Below are positions 42,431-55,581 of a stretch of 64,000 nt of DNA, in pieces; position 1 is the stretch's first letter, and each line of letters opens with the position of its first letter. The DNA is from Sporomusa termitida (GTDB taxonomy: Bacteria; Bacillota; Negativicutes; Sporomusales; Sporomusaceae), in the NCBI RefSeq assembly GCF_007641255.1, contig NZ_CP036259.1:1-64000 (forward strand). The letters run 5' to 3'. A model generated the notes under the pieces. It saw only the letters and a program-made list of their open reading frames with translations, searched no databases and was not told the DNA's origin. The translations under genes and the position numbers were made by a program.

Positions 42431-45400
42431 ATGTTTAATCCTGTTCCGGTGGGCAAAAGGTTCAGGTATAGTTATGCCAAAATTGAAGAAGTACTGGACA
42501 TGCCCAACCTTATAGAAATTCAGAAGAATTCTTACAACTGGTTTCTTAAGGAAGGTTTGCAGGAGATATTCCGTGATATCTCTCCAATTCAAGACTTCAC
42601 CGGCAACCTGATTCTGTCCTTTGAAAACTTTACACTGGGCGAACCTAAATATGATGTCGAAGAGTGCAAAGAACGTGATGTTACCTTTGCCGCTCCGCTT
42701 CGCGTCAGCGTCCGGCTGTACAACAAAGAAACACAGGAGATAAAAGAGCAGGAAGTGTTTATGGGCGATTTTCCGCTCATGACTGACAATGGCACATTTA
42801 TTATTAATGGCGCTGAACGGGTTATTGTCAGCCAGCTTGTACGCTCACCAGGCGTATACTATGGCGAGTCGATTGATACGACTGGTAAAAAGCTTTATAA
42901 TGCTACCGTTATTCCTAATCGTGGCGCATGGCTGGAACTTGAGACTGATCCCAATGATGTTGTGTCAGTCAGGGTTGACCGTACCCGTAAGCTGCCAGTC
43001 ACTGTTCTTATCCGATCATTAGGTTTCGTTTCGAACGGTGTTATTTCCGAACTGTTTAATGATGATGTACGCATCCGGGCAACGCTGGAACGGGATAACA
43101 CTGACTCGCGGGAAGAAGCTCTCGTCGAGATTTATAAGCGGCTGCGTCCGGGCGAACCGCCAACCGTTGAAAATGCAGCCCAGCTTCTGGAATCGCTGTT
43201 TTTTGATTCTAAGCGTTATGATCTGGCTACTGTTGGCCGCTATAAGCTTGGGAAAAAATTAGGCTGGCGCCGGCGACTGCTGGGTAAAATACTCGGTCAA
43301 CCACTTGTTGATAAAGAAACCGGTGAGATCGTCGTTGAAGAAAATACGGTGCTGGACGAAGCTGTACTTGACCGCATTGCTGCTGCCAAGGTTTTTGTGG
43401 GTGAAGGTAAACATGAGGCCTGGATTAAGCAGAAAGACGGTACGCCCGTTAAACTGGTGCTTAACTCGGTGCTGCCATTTACACACCGGACGATTACCAG
43501 GGAAGATATTATCGCTGCAATCAGCTACCTGCTTAACTTAATGGACGGTCACGGTACCACGGATGATATTGACCATTTAGGTAACCGGCGGCTCCGTTCG
43601 GTTGGTGAACTCCTGCAGAACCAGTTCCGGATCGGCCTGGCCCGGATGGAACGGGTTGTCAAGGAACGGATGACGATTCAGGATATTGATGTAATTACGC
43701 CGCAGGCACTCATCAACATCAGACCGGTGGTCGCCGCAATAAAAGAGTTTTTTGGTTCCAGCCAGCTGTCACAATTTATGGATCAGACCAATCCCCTGGC
43801 TGAACTTACGCATAAACGGCGTCTAAGCGCCCTGGGACCTGGTGGCCTTAGCCGGGAACGTGCCGGTTTTGAAGTCCGGGACGTTCACCATTCCCACTAT
43901 GGCCGGATGTGCCCGATTGAAACACCGGAGGGTCCCAACATCGGCCTTATCGGCTCATTGTCTACTTTTGGCAGAATTAATGAATTTGGCTTTATCGAGA
44001 CACCGTACCGTAAAGTCAATAAGCTGGAACACCGGGTAACTGACGATGTAGTATATCTGACGGCTGATGAAGAAGATGAAATGATTATCGCCCAGGCCAA
44101 TGAGCCGCTTGATGAACAGGGCAGATTCAAAGAACCGCGCGTTACCTGCCGTTACAAGCATGAAATCCTGGTAGTACCGGCGGAAAAAGTCGACTATATG
44201 GACGTTTCTCCCAAGCAGGTTGTTTCGATTGCTACCGCCATGATTCCTTTCCTGGAAAACGATGACGCCAACAGGGCTCTGATGGGGGCCAATATGCAGC
44301 GGCAGGCTGTACCGCTGCTAAAAACGCAGGCACCGCTTATTGGTACCGGTATGGAATACAAGGCCGCCCGTGATTCCGGTGTTGTAATTCTGGCGAAAAA
44401 CGCGGGCGTTGTGGAGAAAGTCACCGCCACAGAGATTCATATTCGTACGGAAAAAGGCGGACTTGATACCTATAAACTGCTTAAATACCTGCGTTCTAAC
44501 CAAGGTACCTGCATTAATCAACGGCCGATTGTGTACAAAGGGGAACAAATCGTTAAAGGGCAGGTGCTTGCTGACGGACCGTCGACAGATAAAGGTGAGC
44601 TGGCATTAGGCTATAACGTGCTGGTCGCCTTTATGCCCTGGGAGGGCTACAATTACGAGGACGCCATTCTCTTGAGCCAGGACCTGGTTAAGGAAGATGT
44701 CTTTACCTCTATACATATTGAAGAATATGAATGCGATGCCCGCGATACCAAGCTGGGACCTGAGGAAATTACCCGCGATATTCCCAACGTGGCCGAGGAT
44801 GTGTTACGGGACCTTGATGACCGTGGCATTATCCGCGTTGGTGCCGAAGTACGGCCTGGTGATATCCTGGTTGGTAAAGTAACGCCAAAAGGAGAAACAG
44901 AGCTGACCGCTGAAGAGCGTCTCCTCCGGGCTATCTTTGGCGAAAAAGCCAGAGAGGTCCGTGATACCTCGCTCCGTGTACCACATGGTGAAGCCGGTAA
45001 GATTGTTGACGTAAAAGTCTTTACCCGGGAAAACGGTGATGAATTACCGCCAGGCGTGAATCAGCTGGTGCGCTGCTATATCGCCCAGAAACGTAAAATA
45101 TCCGAAGGCGATAAAATGGCCGGCCGTCATGGGAACAAAGGGGTAGTTTCCCGGATTATGCCTAAAGAAGATATGCCCTTTCTGCCTGACGGCACACCGG
45201 TGCAAATCGTCTTGAACCCTCTGGGCGTACCATCCCGTATGAATATCGGCCAGGTCCTTGAGACGCATCTGGGCCGTGCCGCCGCCGCCATTGGGATGCA
45301 GGTGAAGATGGGCGATCCGACCCTGGTTGAGCGTCTGAAAGAAATCAATTACGATGTGGAAAAGCACGGTATGCCGCAGCCTGACCGGGCCGGGATTCAC

Positions 45401-46243
45401 CTGGCAACACCGGTCTTCGACGGGGCGACAGAAACCGAGGTTATCCGGACACTTACAGCAGCCGGTTTGTCGGAGGATGGCAAAACCGACCTTTATGACG
45501 GCAGGACCGGTGAACCTTTCGACAATCGTGTAACTGTGGGCTTTGTGTATATGCTCAAATTAGCTCACTTGGTTGATGATAAGATTCATGCCCGGTCCAC
45601 AGGACCATACTCGCTTGTTACCCAGCAGCCGCTTGGCGGTAAAGCCCAGTTTGGCGGCCAGCGTTTCGGCGAGATGGAGGTTTGGGCCCTGGAAGCATAC
45701 GGTGCTGCCTACACCCTGCAGGAACTGTTAACAGTTAAATCTGACGATGTTGTCGGCCGTGTGAAAACCTATGAAGCCATCGTTAAGGGTGAAAACGTAC
45801 CAGAACCGGGAGTGCCGGAGTCTTTTAAAGTATTGATAAAAGAACTTCAGAGTATTGGCCTTGATGTTAAGATCCTGACCGAGGATGCCCAGGAAATAAT
45901 GATTCGCGAGTCAGATGAAGACATCAACGAAACAGCTAAGGAGTTAGAGCTGAATATTGGCGACGACGTGCCCAAAGCTCCTGTTGAACGCAAAAAAGCG
46001 GACTTTGAGAGTGGTGTGGTTGACGAACTCGAAGCCACTGATGATATTGAGCCACTGGAAGAAGAACTTGACATTATTGCAGAAATCGGTGAAATGGAAC
46101 CAGATATTGCTCAGCAGGCAGATGAAGATGAATTTGATTTCCAGCCTCAAAAGAGCAGTGCGAAGAAGCTCAAAGAAAATGCTAAAAAGTCTGATCCCCG
46201 TGAACTTATGGAAGACATCATAGAAGATGAGGATTTGGACTAG
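42431..46243 (+). CDS. rpoB: RNA polymerase beta subunit
   Basis: The 1270-residue beta subunit is complete. The rifampicin region around residue 441 ([20 protein letters not shown]) reads as wild type. The last 110 or so residues after the usual end form a strongly acidic, low-complexity tail with clustered Asp/Glu and a terminal [10 protein letters not shown]; the Bacillus protein (1193) ends before this. The ATG is preceded by AAGGGGTGGG; the upstream in-frame ATG pair lacks a ribosome site. rpoC starts 22 bases later. Confidence 0.97.
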   Translation: MFNPVPVGKRFRYSYAKIEEVLDMPNLIEIQKNSYNWFLKEGLQEIFRDISPIQDFTGNLILSFENFTLGEPKYDVEECKERDVTFAAPLRVSVRLYNKETQEIKEQEVFMGDFPLMTDNGTFIINGAERVIVSQLVRSPGVYYGESIDTTGKKLYNATVIPNRGAWLELETDPNDVVSVRVDRTRKLPVTVLIRSLGFVSNGVISELFNDDVRIRATLERDNTDSREEALVEIYKRLRPGEPPTVENAAQLLESLFFDSKRYDLATVGRYKLGKKLGWRRRLLGKILGQPLVDKETGEIVVEENTVLDEAVLDRIAAAKVFVGEGKHEAWIKQKDGTPVKLVLNSVLPFTHRTITREDIIAAISYLLNLMDGHGTTDDIDHLGNRRLRSVGELLQNQFRIGLARMERVVKERMTIQDIDVITPQALINIRPVVAAIKEFFGSSQLSQFMDQTNPLAELTHKRRLSALGPGGLSRERAGFEVRDVHHSHYGRMCPIETPEGPNIGLIGSLSTFGRINEFGFIETPYRKVNKLEHRVTDDVVYLTADEEDEMIIAQANEPLDEQGRFKEPRVTCRYKHEILVVPAEKVDYMDVSPKQVVSIATAMIPFLENDDANRALMGANMQRQAVPLLKTQAPLIGTGMEYKAARDSGVVILAKNAGVVEKVTATEIHIRTEKGGLDTYKLLKYLRSNQGTCINQRPIVYKGEQIVKGQVLADGPSTDKGELALGYNVLVAFMPWEGYNYEDAILLSQDLVKEDVFTSIHIEEYECDARDTKLGPEEITRDIPNVAEDVLRDLDDRGIIRVGAEVRPGDILVGKVTPKGETELTAEERLLRAIFGEKAREVRDTSLRVPHGEAGKIVDVKVFTRENGDELPPGVNQLVRCYIAQKRKISEGDKMAGRHGNKGVVSRIMPKEDMPFLPDGTPVQIVLNPLGVPSRMNIGQVLETHLGRAAAAIGMQVKMGDPTLVERLKEINYDVEKHGMPQPDRAGIHLATPVFDGATETEVIRTLTAAGLSEDGKTDLYDGRTGEPFDNRVTVGFVYMLKLAHLVDDKIHARSTGPYSLVTQQPLGGKAQFGGQRFGEMEVWALEAYGAAYTLQELLTVKSDDVVGRVKTYEAIVKGENVPEPGVPESFKVLIKELQSIGLDVKILTEDAQEIMIRESDEDINETAKELELNIGDDVPKAPVERKKADFESGVVDELEATDDIEPLEEELDIIAEIGEMEPDIAQQADEDEFDFQPQKSSAKKLKENAKKSDPRELMEDIIEDEDLD

Positions 46244-46264
46244 TTAGAAGGGAGCGATATCCCC

Positions 46265-49200
46265 TTGTTGGATGTAAATAACTTTGATTCGATGCGTATT
46301 GGTCTGGCGTCACCGGAGCAGATCCGCAAGTGGTCGCATGGCGAAGTAAGAAAACCTGAAACAATCAACTACCGTACCTTGAAGCCGGAGCGCGAAGGTC
46401 TGTTCTGTGAAAAGATTTTTGGGCCAACTAGGGACTGGGAGTGTCACTGCGGTAAATATAAGCGGATTCGTTATAAAGGCATCATCTGCGACCGGTGCGG
46501 CGTTGAAGTAACCCGCTCCAAGGTCCGGCGGGACCGGATGGGCCATATCGAACTGGCAGCACCTGTCTCCCATATCTGGTATTTTAAGGGTATACCCAGC
46601 CGGATGGGGCTTATTCTGGATATCTCCCCGCGTTCGCTGGAAAAAGTATTATATTTTGCCTCCTATATTGTGCTGGATCCTGGTGACACGCCGCTCATGA
46701 AGAAACAGCTTTTGAACGAGAACGAGTATCGTGAGCATCGGGATAAATACGGCAGTGCCTTTAAAGTAGGCATGGGCGCCGAAGCCATTAAAAAGCTGTT
46801 GGAAGAGCTTGATTTGGAAAAAATGAGCCGCGAACTCCGGCAAGAGTTAAAAGAAGTAAGCGGTCAGAGAAAAATACGGGCAATTCGACGGCTGGAGGTG
46901 GCCGAGGCATTCCGTAAGTCCGGCAATAATCCTGCCTGGATGATTATGGATGTCACGCCGGTTATCCCGCCGGAATTACGGCCAATGGTACAGCTTGACG
47001 GCGGCCGCTTTGCCACCTCGGACTTAAACGATTTGTACCGGCGAGTAATCAACCGCAATAACCGTTTGAAACGCCTCTTGGACTTAGGGGCGCCGGATAT
47101 CATCGTCCGCAATGAAAAACGGATGCTGCAGGAAGCGGTGGATGCACTCATCGATAATGGCCGCCGTGGCCGTCCGGTCACCGGCCCAGGCAACCGGCCC
47201 CTAAAATCATTGAGCGATATGCTTAAGGGTAAACAGGGACGCTTCCGTCAGAATTTGTTGGGCAAACGGGTAGACTACTCTGGCCGTTCGGTTATCGTTG
47301 TCGGTCCGGAACTTAAGCTGCACCAATGCGGTTTGCCGAAAGAGATGGCCCTGGAGCTATTCAAACCTTTTGTCATGAAAAAGCTGGTCAATGCTGGCCA
47401 TGCGCATAATATAAAAAGTGCCAAACGGATGGTTGAGAGGGTTCGTCCCGAGGTTTGGGACGTTCTGGAAGAGGTTATCAAAGAGCATCCGGTACTTTTA
47501 AACCGGGCACCAACTTTGCACCGGCTGGGGATTCAGGCCTTTGAACCTGTGTTGTCAGAGGGCCGGGCTATTAAAATCCATCCATTAGTATGTACTGCCT
47601 ACAATGCGGATTTTGACGGCGACCAAATGGCAGTACACGTGCCTTTATCGGCAGAGGCTCAGGCGGAAGCCCGCATGCTCATGCTCTCAGCGCATAATAT
47701 TTTATCCACCAAAGACGGCCGGCCGGTAGCCACCCCTACCCAGGACATGGTATTGGGTGCTTATTATCTGACCATTGAAAAAGACCCTGTAGATGGTCAG
47801 CTTAAGACCTTTGCCAATATGAATGAGGCTTTGCTGGCTTATCATCATAAGACATTAGGCTTGCATGAGAAAATTAAAATGCGCATTGCTGGTTATGGGC
47901 TGGTCCATACCTCGGTCGGCCGGATGATATTTAATGAAGTATTGCCACACGAGCTCAGGCATTATGAGCAACGGGGCGAAGAATGGCATCTCGGTAAACT
48001 GATGGATAAAAAGCAGCTGGGTAAGCTTGTAGCTGACTCCTACCGGATTTTTGGTAATGCCAAAACGGCAATGGTGCTGGATGCTGTTAAGCGTCTGGGT
48101 TTCTCGTTTGCCTGTCGCGCCGGCATCACAATTGCTATTTCCGACATTAAGATCCCGAGCGAAAAGAAAGAAATTCTAAGAACTGCCGAAGACAAGGTTA
48201 ATACCATTGATAAACAGTATCGCCGTGGTCTGATTACTGATGATGAACGCTACAAAAAGACGATTGACCTGTGGACTAAAGCCACTGATGACGTTACTGC
48301 CGCCATGATGGCTACCTTAGACCGGTTTAACCCTGTCTATATGATGGCTAACTCCGGCGCCCGCGGTAACATCCAGCAGATCCGTCAGCTGGCAGGTATG
48401 CGCGGCCTTATGGCCGATCCGTCCGGACGAATTATTGACCTGCCTATTAAAGCTAATTTCCGCGAAGGCTTAACAGTACTGGAGTACTTTATCTCAACCC
48501 ATGGTGCGCGCAAAGGTCTGGCTGATACTGCACTGCGGACAGCCGACTCCGGTTATCTTACCCGGCGCTTGGTTGACGTAGCCCAGGATGTTATCGTTCG
48601 CGAAGAAGACTGTGACATTGTTGGTCTTAACCTGGTGCGTGAGCGGGCACGGCTGGCCCAGTCCAGTGCCGGTGCCATTGATATGCTTAAAGATACACTC
48701 CTTACCCGGGTGCTGGCGCAGGAGGTACTTAATCCTAAAACGGCTGATATATTGCTGCCGCAAGGGACTGTGCTGAATGAGGATAACCTGCGGTTAATCG
48801 GTGAATGCGGCGTACCTGAAATTATGATTCAGGGGCAGACCGATGAAACCGAAGAAGATGTCGGCCGTTCTGCCGCCGCCGAGACCATTGCCCTTGGCGC
48901 CCCTGAAGCAAAAGTACGGGCGGCTCTGAAAGAGGCCATGATCCGGGAAATGCTGGGTAAAAATACAACGGAAGCGATCGTAACCAGTGATGGCGTAGTA
49001 TTGGTCCCGGCCGAAACAACATTTACCGAGGAGCATATTGAGGCTGTACTGGCCAGCTCCGTAAAAGAAGTTAAAGTTCGCAATAATAACATCAGAGGCA
49101 TTGAGGTTGAGGCCATCAAAGAAGGCTCTGGTGTTATTGAGTCGCTTAAGGACCGGATTGTCGGTAGAATGTCGGCTGAGGATATTGTGAATCCGGCAAC

Positions 49201-50236
49201 CGGTGAACCGATTGTTAAGATTAGTGACTTAATTACTGAAGAACTGGCTGACGAGATAGTTAAAGTGCGGGAAAAAGTATCCATTCGATCAGTACTTACC
49301 TGCCGCTCACGGTATGGGGTATGTATTAACTGCTATGGCCGCAACCTGGGAACAAGTCATATGGTTGACGTTGGTGAGGCTGTTGGCATTATTGCTGCCC
49401 AGTCCATCGGTGAACCAGGTACCCAGCTGACAATGAGAACCTTCCATACCGGCGGTGTCGCCGGTGACGATATTACCCAGGGTTTACCGCGGGTAGAAGA
49501 GTTATTTGAAGCCCGTAAACCCAAACGCCAGGCCATTATCACCGAGGTTGACGGCCGGATCGAAGTCAAAGAAATTAAAGGTATGCGACGGGTAACTGTT
49601 TTCCCGGCCGACGCCTCCTTGGGCGAAGAACGTGTATACCAGGTACCTTACGGCGCCAGACTTATTGTCAGCGACGGGCAAAACGTGGAAGCCGGCGACC
49701 GCCTGACCGAAGGCGCGGTAAACCCCCATGATATTCTGCGGGTCAGCGGTTTAAAAGCTACTCAGCGCTATCTTGTTTATGAGGTCCAAAAAGTATATAA
49801 ATCTCAGGGCGTTGAAATTAACGATAAGCATATTGAAGTTATGGTCCGCCAGATGATGCATAAGGTCAAAGTAGAGGAAGCCGGCGATACCGACGTTCTT
49901 CCTGGTGAATATATTGATTTGAATACCTTTGAGGAAGAAAACGCCAAAGCGATTGAAGCCGGCGGCGAACCGGCTATTGCCAGGCCTATTCTGCTGGGGA
50001 TTACCAAGGCATCACTGGCTACCGACTCCTTCTTGTCGGCGGCGTCTTTCCAGGAAACGACACGTGTATTGACCGAAGCTGCTATTAAAGGCAAAGTCGA
50101 TCCGCTCCTGGGACTGAAAGAAAATGTAATTATCGGCAAGCTGATTCCGGCCGGCACCGGTATGAGCCGTTACCGCAACGTCCGGCTCAAACAACCGGCA
50201 GCACTATTGGAACACGAAGAATTAGCCGGTGAATAG
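46265..50236 (+). CDS. rpoC: RNA polymerase beta' subunit
   Basis: The 1323-residue beta' subunit carries the N-terminal zinc ribbon (Cys60-x-Cys62...Cys75-xx-Cys78), the catalytic Mg motif NADFDGDQ near 447, the second zinc cluster ([11 protein letters not shown]) near 1013 and the trigger loop [16 protein letters not shown]. It is about 120 residues longer than Bacillus RpoC. The extra sequence lies mainly between residues 783 and 953, before the second zinc cluster. A TTG start follows GGGAG at 11 bases; a second TTG is the next codon. Confidence 0.97.
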   Translation: MLDVNNFDSMRIGLASPEQIRKWSHGEVRKPETINYRTLKPEREGLFCEKIFGPTRDWECHCGKYKRIRYKGIICDRCGVEVTRSKVRRDRMGHIELAAPVSHIWYFKGIPSRMGLILDISPRSLEKVLYFASYIVLDPGDTPLMKKQLLNENEYREHRDKYGSAFKVGMGAEAIKKLLEELDLEKMSRELRQELKEVSGQRKIRAIRRLEVAEAFRKSGNNPAWMIMDVTPVIPPELRPMVQLDGGRFATSDLNDLYRRVINRNNRLKRLLDLGAPDIIVRNEKRMLQEAVDALIDNGRRGRPVTGPGNRPLKSLSDMLKGKQGRFRQNLLGKRVDYSGRSVIVVGPELKLHQCGLPKEMALELFKPFVMKKLVNAGHAHNIKSAKRMVERVRPEVWDVLEEVIKEHPVLLNRAPTLHRLGIQAFEPVLSEGRAIKIHPLVCTAYNADFDGDQMAVHVPLSAEAQAEARMLMLSAHNILSTKDGRPVATPTQDMVLGAYYLTIEKDPVDGQLKTFANMNEALLAYHHKTLGLHEKIKMRIAGYGLVHTSVGRMIFNEVLPHELRHYEQRGEEWHLGKLMDKKQLGKLVADSYRIFGNAKTAMVLDAVKRLGFSFACRAGITIAISDIKIPSEKKEILRTAEDKVNTIDKQYRRGLITDDERYKKTIDLWTKATDDVTAAMMATLDRFNPVYMMANSGARGNIQQIRQLAGMRGLMADPSGRIIDLPIKANFREGLTVLEYFISTHGARKGLADTALRTADSGYLTRRLVDVAQDVIVREEDCDIVGLNLVRERARLAQSSAGAIDMLKDTLLTRVLAQEVLNPKTADILLPQGTVLNEDNLRLIGECGVPEIMIQGQTDETEEDVGRSAAAETIALGAPEAKVRAALKEAMIREMLGKNTTEAIVTSDGVVLVPAETTFTEEHIEAVLASSVKEVKVRNNNIRGIEVEAIKEGSGVIESLKDRIVGRMSAEDIVNPATGEPIVKISDLITEELADEIVKVREKVSIRSVLTCRSRYGVCINCYGRNLGTSHMVDVGEAVGIIAAQSIGEPGTQLTMRTFHTGGVAGDDITQGLPRVEELFEARKPKRQAIITEVDGRIEVKEIKGMRRVTVFPADASLGEERVYQVPYGARLIVSDGQNVEAGDRLTEGAVNPHDILRVSGLKATQRYLVYEVQKVYKSQGVEINDKHIEVMVRQMMHKVKVEEAGDTDVLPGEYIDLNTFEEENAKAIEAGGEPAIARPILLGITKASLATDSFLSAASFQETTRVLTEAAIKGKVDPLLGLKENVIIGKLIPAGTGMSRYRNVRLKQPAALLEHEELAGE

Positions 50237-50258
50237 GAAGTAGCTTGGCTAGTAGCGA

Positions 50259-50294
50259 AAGACTGGGATGGTGGATCATCATCCCGGTCTTTTT
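50259..50294 (+). terminator. rpoC terminator
   Basis: AAGAC-GGGATG and CATCCC-GTCTT form an 11-bp stem interrupted by one T-G pair, followed by TTTT. Confidence 0.85.
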
Positions 50295-50439
50295 GTATTA
50301 TAAAAGACTGCTGAACACCAACCGCCGCACTTGCGCCATCAGAATTTCTTTTATATATTTGAGACTATTAACCTATGTAAATGCTTTGCCGGGTAGTCGA
50401 TATAGAAAGTAAAAGCAATTGTGGAAAGAGGTGTCGCAG

Positions 50440-50613
50440 GTGTATTTTATCTACGAATTAGCCAGGCAGCAAGTGGCAGCTAAGCGTAGGCGGCGGCCGG
50501 TCTATAAAGCCCTGCTGATTTTGCTGCTGGTTTTATGTTTGGTGCTGCAGCCATTATCAGCTAAGTGTGCCCTGAATACAGCCCCGTGCCTGTATTCTTT
50601 AACAAACCAATAA
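50440..50613 (+). CDS. Small hydrophobic protein of unknown function
   Basis: A GTG eight bases after AAAGAGG opens a 57-residue ORF. An N-terminal amphipathic stretch, a basic cluster (AKRRRRPVYK) and a leucine-rich hydrophobic helix (ALLILLLVLCLVLQPL) precede two cysteines. The basic-then-hydrophobic order would fit a signal peptide or single-span membrane peptide with an inside N-terminus. A TTG 21 bases upstream is an alternative start. I do not recognise it; the conserved location between rpoC and the str operon would need comparison. Confidence 0.4.
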   Translation: MYFIYELARQQVAAKRRRRPVYKALLILLLVLCLVLQPLSAKCALNTAPCLYSLTNQ

Positions 50614-50787
50614 ATCACTGGCGCAGAATTGCTTCATATATAATAGAAGCAGTTAAATAAGACAGCCATCAGCGGCAAAAAGAAGTATAAACCAGGCCCA
50701 TGAGGGCACTACTAATGAGTGGTAAATAGTGGATTTGATACACCCGGTTTAGTGTGTTTAAAAATATGCAGAAACTCTAATAGTTTA

Positions 50788-50816
50788 TTGACATTTGGAA
50801 TTCCAAATGTTAATAT
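50788..50816 (+). promoter_or_regulatory. str-operon promoter with palindromic operator
   Basis: TTGACA and TAATAT are separated by 17 bases. A perfect 20-base palindrome, ACATTTGGAATTCCAAATGT (50791-50810), spans the end of the -35 element and the whole spacer. A dimeric repressor bound there would block polymerase. The 170 bases upstream show only short hairpins (GCTTC/GAAGC near 50634). Confidence 0.75.
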
Positions 50817-50864
50817 ATTAGAGTGTCTTGTGAACAGTGCTATTTATCCAAAGGAGTTGGCGAT

Positions 50865-51119
50865 GTGAACAGTGAGGAACTTGCCGGTTTAAAGACCGCC
50901 AATAAAGCCATTGGTGCTAAACAAACAGCGCGGGCTGTGGAAAAAGGTCTGGCCGCCAAGGTGTATCTTGCGGTTGATGCTGATCGCCGGGTGGTAGCAC
51001 CGCTAGCGCATCTGTGTAATCAAAAAGCTGTGTTGGTTGATGAAACAGCGACGATGAGTGAACTGGGGAAGGCCTGCAGCATTGCCGTAGGCGCTGCGGC
51101 TGTGGCTGTTTTAAAATAG
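50865..51119 (+). CDS. rplGB: L7Ae/L30e-family kink-turn-binding protein (YbxF-like)
   Basis: The 84-residue protein has the L7Ae fold pattern: KTANKAIGAKQTARAVEKGLAA at the start, then VYLAVDAD and a C-terminal AAVAVLK strand. Bacillus YbxF, in the same place before rpsL, binds kink-turn RNA but is not an essential ribosome component. The GTG start lies eight bases after AAGGAG; the earlier in-frame codon overlaps the promoter. It is the first gene of the str operon here. Confidence 0.9.
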   Translation: MNSEELAGLKTANKAIGAKQTARAVEKGLAAKVYLAVDADRRVVAPLAHLCNQKAVLVDETATMSELGKACSIAVGAAAVAVLK

Positions 51120-51221
51120 CAGTTAACACGGACGAGTCGTTAATAACTTTACCTGCTGAAACCGGCAGATGAGGTTTTTAATAATAAATAACGAGATTGG
51201 GGAAGGAGGTGCGCTTAAAAA

Positions 51222-51602
51222 ATGCCAACAATTAGTCAGCTAGTGCGCAAAAGCCGGGAGCAACTGATTCAAAAATCGACTGCACCTGCACTTAAAGAAT
51301 GTCCACAAAAACGTGGCGTATGCACGAGAGTATATACAACTACTCCGAAAAAACCGAACTCTGCACTTCGCAAAGTAGCCCGTGTACGCTTAACTAACGG
51401 CATTGAAGTAACCGCCTATATTCCGGGTATTGGTCACAATCTGCAGGAACACTCAGTTGTGCTTATCCGTGGTGGCAGGGTCAAAGATTTGCCAGGCGTA
51501 CGTTATCACATTGTTCGCGGTGCTCTTGATACTGCCGGTGTTGCCAAACGCAGCCAGGGCCGTTCGAAATACGGTGCCAAAAAGGCCGTAGCTAAGAAGT
51601 AA
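51222..51602 (+). CDS. rpsL: Ribosomal protein uS12
   Basis: The 126-residue decoding-centre protein has [13 protein letters not shown], the streptomycin-site lysine region in its wild-type form, and the C-terminal RSKYGAKK. The ATG follows GAAGGAGG. The sequence gives no sign of resistance mutations in this loop. Confidence 0.97.
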   Translation: MPTISQLVRKSREQLIQKSTAPALKECPQKRGVCTRVYTTTPKKPNSALRKVARVRLTNGIEVTAYIPGIGHNLQEHSVVLIRGGRVKDLPGVRYHIVRGALDTAGVAKRSQGRSKYGAKKAVAKK

Positions 51603-51620
51603 TTGCAAGAACAGTTGTAG

Positions 51621-52115
<495 letters not shown>

Positions 52116-52226
52116 AATTCGAAGTACGGAGTTCGCGTGCGGGAATTGAACGGGGTTGCGTAAGCAACCCGTCTTTGACTCAAACCTGACAAATAGCGGA
52201 CCCCGCGATACTAAGGAGTGAAAATA

Positions 52227-54305
52227 GTGGCCCGAAAGTTTCCACTTGAAAAGACGCGGAACATCGGCATCATGGCGCATATAGACGCTGGCAAGACCAC
52301 TACGACTGAACGCATACTGTTTTATACCGGCAGAGTACACAAAATTGGTGAAGTGCATGATGGCGCTGCGACTATGGACTGGATGGTGCAAGAACAAGAA
52401 AGGGGTATAACCATTACCTCTGCGGCCACTACAGCCCAATGGGACGGGCATCGTATAAACATCATTGACACACCAGGACACGTGGACTTTACAGTTGAAG
52501 TAGAACGTTCACTCAGGGTACTTGATGGCTCGGTTGCGGTATTTTGCGCTAAAGGCGGCGTAGAGCCTCAGTCGGAGACAGTGTGGCGTCAAGCTGATAA
52601 ATACGGCGTTCCCCGTATGGCATATGTTAATAAAATGGACATCACCGGTGCTGATTTCTACCGGGTTGTTGATATGATGAAAAGTCGTTTGGGCGCGTTT
52701 GCCGTGCCAATCCAACTGCCAATCGGTTTTGAAGATACCTTCAAGGGTTTCGTTGATCTTATTGAAATGAAGGCAGTTATGTATACTGACGACCTGGGGA
52801 AAGTGAGCGAATCAACAGAGATTCCTGAGGATATGCTGGAGAATGCAGAGCTTTACCGCCAGAACCTGCTGGATGCCGTTGCTGAAAGCGACGATGAACT
52901 GATGATGAAATATCTTGAGGGTGAAGAACTCACCATTGATGAGATCAAATCAGGAATTCGCCGCGCTACTATTGCCTGCAAAATGACACCGGTACTTTGC
53001 GGCTCATCCTACAAAAACAAAGGCGTTCAGCCTCTGCTGGATGCTGTTGTCGCTTATATGCCTGCTCCCACTGATATTCCGGCCATCAAAGGTGTTAAGC
53101 CAGATACCGGCGAGGAAGACGAGCGTAAAGCCGATGATAGTATTCCGTTTTCGGCACTGGCGTTTAAGATTATGGCTGATCCTTATGTGGGGAAACTCGC
53201 TTTCTTCCGCGTATATTCCGGCAAACTAGCTTCCGGCTCGTATGTGTACAACTCCACAAAAGGAAAACGGGAACGTATCGGCCGGATTCTCCAGATGCAT
53301 GCCAACCACCGTGAAGAGATCGAAATCGTTTACACGGGGGACATTGCCGCTGCTGTAGGTCTCAAAGATACTACAACCGGTGATACCCTGTGCGACGATA
53401 AAAATATTATCATACTTGAATCAATGGTGTTTCCGGACCCGGTTATCCATATAGCTGTCGAGCCTAAGACTAAAGCCGATCAGGAAAAAATGGGCGTAGC
53501 GCTTAATCGCCTGGCGGAAGAAGATCCGACCTTCCGGATGCATACCGATCAGGAAACCGGTCAAACCATCATCTCGGGTATGGGTGAACTACATCTCGAA
53601 ATTATTGTTGACCGGATGCTCAGAGAATTCAAGGTTGAGTGCAATGTGGGTAAACCTCAGGTTGCTTACCGCGAGACGATCCGCAAAACTGTTAAATCCG
53701 AGGGTAAGTTTGTCCGCCAGTCCGGTGGCCGTGGCCAATACGGACATTGCTGGCTGCAGATTGAACCGCTTGAACCAGGCCAGGGTTTTGTCTTTGAAAA
53801 CAAAGTTGTTGGTGGTGCTATTCCCAAAGAATACATCAACCCGATTGAGGCTGGCGTCAAAGAAGCTATGGATACAGGCGTATCTGCCGGCTATCCGATG
53901 GTTGACATTAAAGTAACCGTTTTCGACGGTTCCTACCACGATGTTGACTCATCGGAAATGGCTTTCAAAATTGCCGGCTCGATGGGTTTCAAGGCTGGCT
54001 GCGCCAAGGCTGCACCGGTTATCCTTGAACCCTACATGAAAGTGGAAGTTATTGTTCCTGAAGAATATATGGGCGACGTTATCGGCGACTTAAACTCCCG
54101 TCGTGGCCGTATCGAAGGGATGGAAACCCGTTCCGGTGCGCAAGCGATTAAATCATTTGTGCCGCTTTCGGAAATGTTCGGTTATTCGACTGACCTTCGT
54201 TCCAAGACGCAGGGCCGTGGCAACTACTCCATGGAATTTGACCACTATGAAGAGGTTCCCAAGACAATTGCCGAAGTTATCGCTTCTAAAAACAAAGGTG
54301 CATAA
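52227..54305 (+). CDS. fusA: Elongation factor G
   Basis: The 692-residue translocase GTPase begins [19 protein letters not shown]. The P-loop [12 protein letters not shown] lies near residue 19, followed by the switch II segment [12 protein letters not shown], and domains II to V. The GTG start follows AAGGAG by eight bases; an in-frame GTG nine bases earlier is within the ribosome site. It is the housekeeping EF-G of the str operon. Confidence 0.97.
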   Translation: MARKFPLEKTRNIGIMAHIDAGKTTTTERILFYTGRVHKIGEVHDGAATMDWMVQEQERGITITSAATTAQWDGHRINIIDTPGHVDFTVEVERSLRVLDGSVAVFCAKGGVEPQSETVWRQADKYGVPRMAYVNKMDITGADFYRVVDMMKSRLGAFAVPIQLPIGFEDTFKGFVDLIEMKAVMYTDDLGKVSESTEIPEDMLENAELYRQNLLDAVAESDDELMMKYLEGEELTIDEIKSGIRRATIACKMTPVLCGSSYKNKGVQPLLDAVVAYMPAPTDIPAIKGVKPDTGEEDERKADDSIPFSALAFKIMADPYVGKLAFFRVYSGKLASGSYVYNSTKGKRERIGRILQMHANHREEIEIVYTGDIAAAVGLKDTTTGDTLCDDKNIIILESMVFPDPVIHIAVEPKTKADQEKMGVALNRLAEEDPTFRMHTDQETGQTIISGMGELHLEIIVDRMLREFKVECNVGKPQVAYRETIRKTVKSEGKFVRQSGGRGQYGHCWLQIEPLEPGQGFVFENKVVGGAIPKEYINPIEAGVKEAMDTGVSAGYPMVDIKVTVFDGSYHDVDSSEMAFKIAGSMGFKAGCAKAAPVILEPYMKVEVIVPEEYMGDVIGDLNSRRGRIEGMETRSGAQAIKSFVPLSEMFGYSTDLRSKTQGRGNYSMEFDHYEEVPKTIAEVIASKNKGA

Positions 54306-54369
54306 TTATCACTAAACGATTCCCCGGTCTGAAAATAATACTAAGAAATATAGGAGGTAACACTCGAAA

Positions 54370-55572
54370 ATGGCTAAGAAAAAGTTTGAAAGAAACAAAC
54401 CCCATGTTAACATTGGTACAATTGGTCACGTTGACCATGGCAAAACCTCGCTGACTGCCGCAATTACCATGACGCTGGCCAAACACGGCGGCGCCGAGTT
54501 CATGGCCTATGATCAAATCGATAAAGCACCGGAAGAAAGAGAACGCGGTATTACCATCAACACCGCCCACGTGGAATATGAAACTCCTGCCCGCCACTAT
54601 GCGCATGTTGACTGCCCGGGCCATGCGGACTATGTTAAAAACATGATCACCGGGGCCGCCCAAATGGACGGCGCCATCCTGGTTGTATCGGCCGCTGACG
54701 GCCCGATGCCGCAGACCCGTGAACACATCCTGCTGTCCCGCCAGGTAGGCGTACCGGCCATGGTTGTGTTCCTGAACAAAGCGGATCTGGTTGATGACGC
54801 GGAGTTGATGGAACTGGTGGAAATGGAAGTGCGCGAACTGCTTTCCAGCTACGAATTCCCCGGTGACGACATTCCGGTAGTGAGCGGTTCGGCAGTAAAA
54901 GTACTTAACTGCGGCTGCGCCAAGCGCGAATGCGAATGGTGCGGCAAGATTCATGAACTGATGGACAAAGTTGACGGCTACATCCCGACGCCGGAACGGG
55001 CCACTGATAAACCGTTCCTGATGCCGGTGGAAGACGTATTTACCATTACCGGCCGGGGTACAGTAGCAACCGGCCGTGTAGAGCGGGGTGTAGTAAAAGT
55101 CAGTGATACCATCGAAATCGTAGGTATGACAGAAAAACCGAAATCAACCGTAGTAACGGGCGTAGAAATGTTCCGTAAGCTGCTGGATTCGGCCGTGGCC
55201 GGGGATAATATCGGTGCCCTGCTGCGTGGTGTTGACCGGAAAGAAATCGAACGGGGCCAGGTACTGGCAAAACCAGGTTCGATTAAACCGCACACCAAAT
55301 TCAAATCGGAAGTATATGTACTGTCGAAAGAAGAAGGCGGCCGTCATACCCCGTTTTTTAACGGCTACCGTCCGCAGTTCTACTTCCGGACAACGGACGT
55401 AACCGGTGTTGTTACCCTGCCGGAAGGCGTGGAAATGGTAATGCCTGGCGACAACATTCAAATGGACATCGCCCTGATTACCCCGATCGCTATTGAAGAA
55501 GGCCTGCGTTTTGCAATCCGTGAAGGCGGCCGCACCGTTGGTGCCGGCGTTGTAACTGCGGTTGTTGAATAG
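54370..55572 (+). CDS. tuf: Elongation factor Tu (copy 2)
   Basis: Encodes the same 400 residues as copy 1 at 37184, including the Cys-rich segment at 180-192. The DNA appears identical from GGAGG in the ribosome site to AATAT after the stop, while flanks differ at once. This copy sits in the str operon directly after fusA. Near-perfect identity of two copies in different settings is expected from gene conversion. Confidence 0.97.
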   Translation: MAKKKFERNKPHVNIGTIGHVDHGKTSLTAAITMTLAKHGGAEFMAYDQIDKAPEERERGITINTAHVEYETPARHYAHVDCPGHADYVKNMITGAAQMDGAILVVSAADGPMPQTREHILLSRQVGVPAMVVFLNKADLVDDAELMELVEMEVRELLSSYEFPGDDIPVVSGSAVKVLNCGCAKRECEWCGKIHELMDKVDGYIPTPERATDKPFLMPVEDVFTITGRGTVATGRVERGVVKVSDTIEIVGMTEKPKSTVVTGVEMFRKLLDSAVAGDNIGALLRGVDRKEIERGQVLAKPGSIKPHTKFKSEVYVLSKEEGGRHTPFFNGYRPQFYFRTTDVTGVVTLPEGVEMVMPGDNIQMDIALITPIAIEEGLRFAIREGGRTVGAGVVTAVVE

Positions 55573-55581
55573 TTAAAATAT

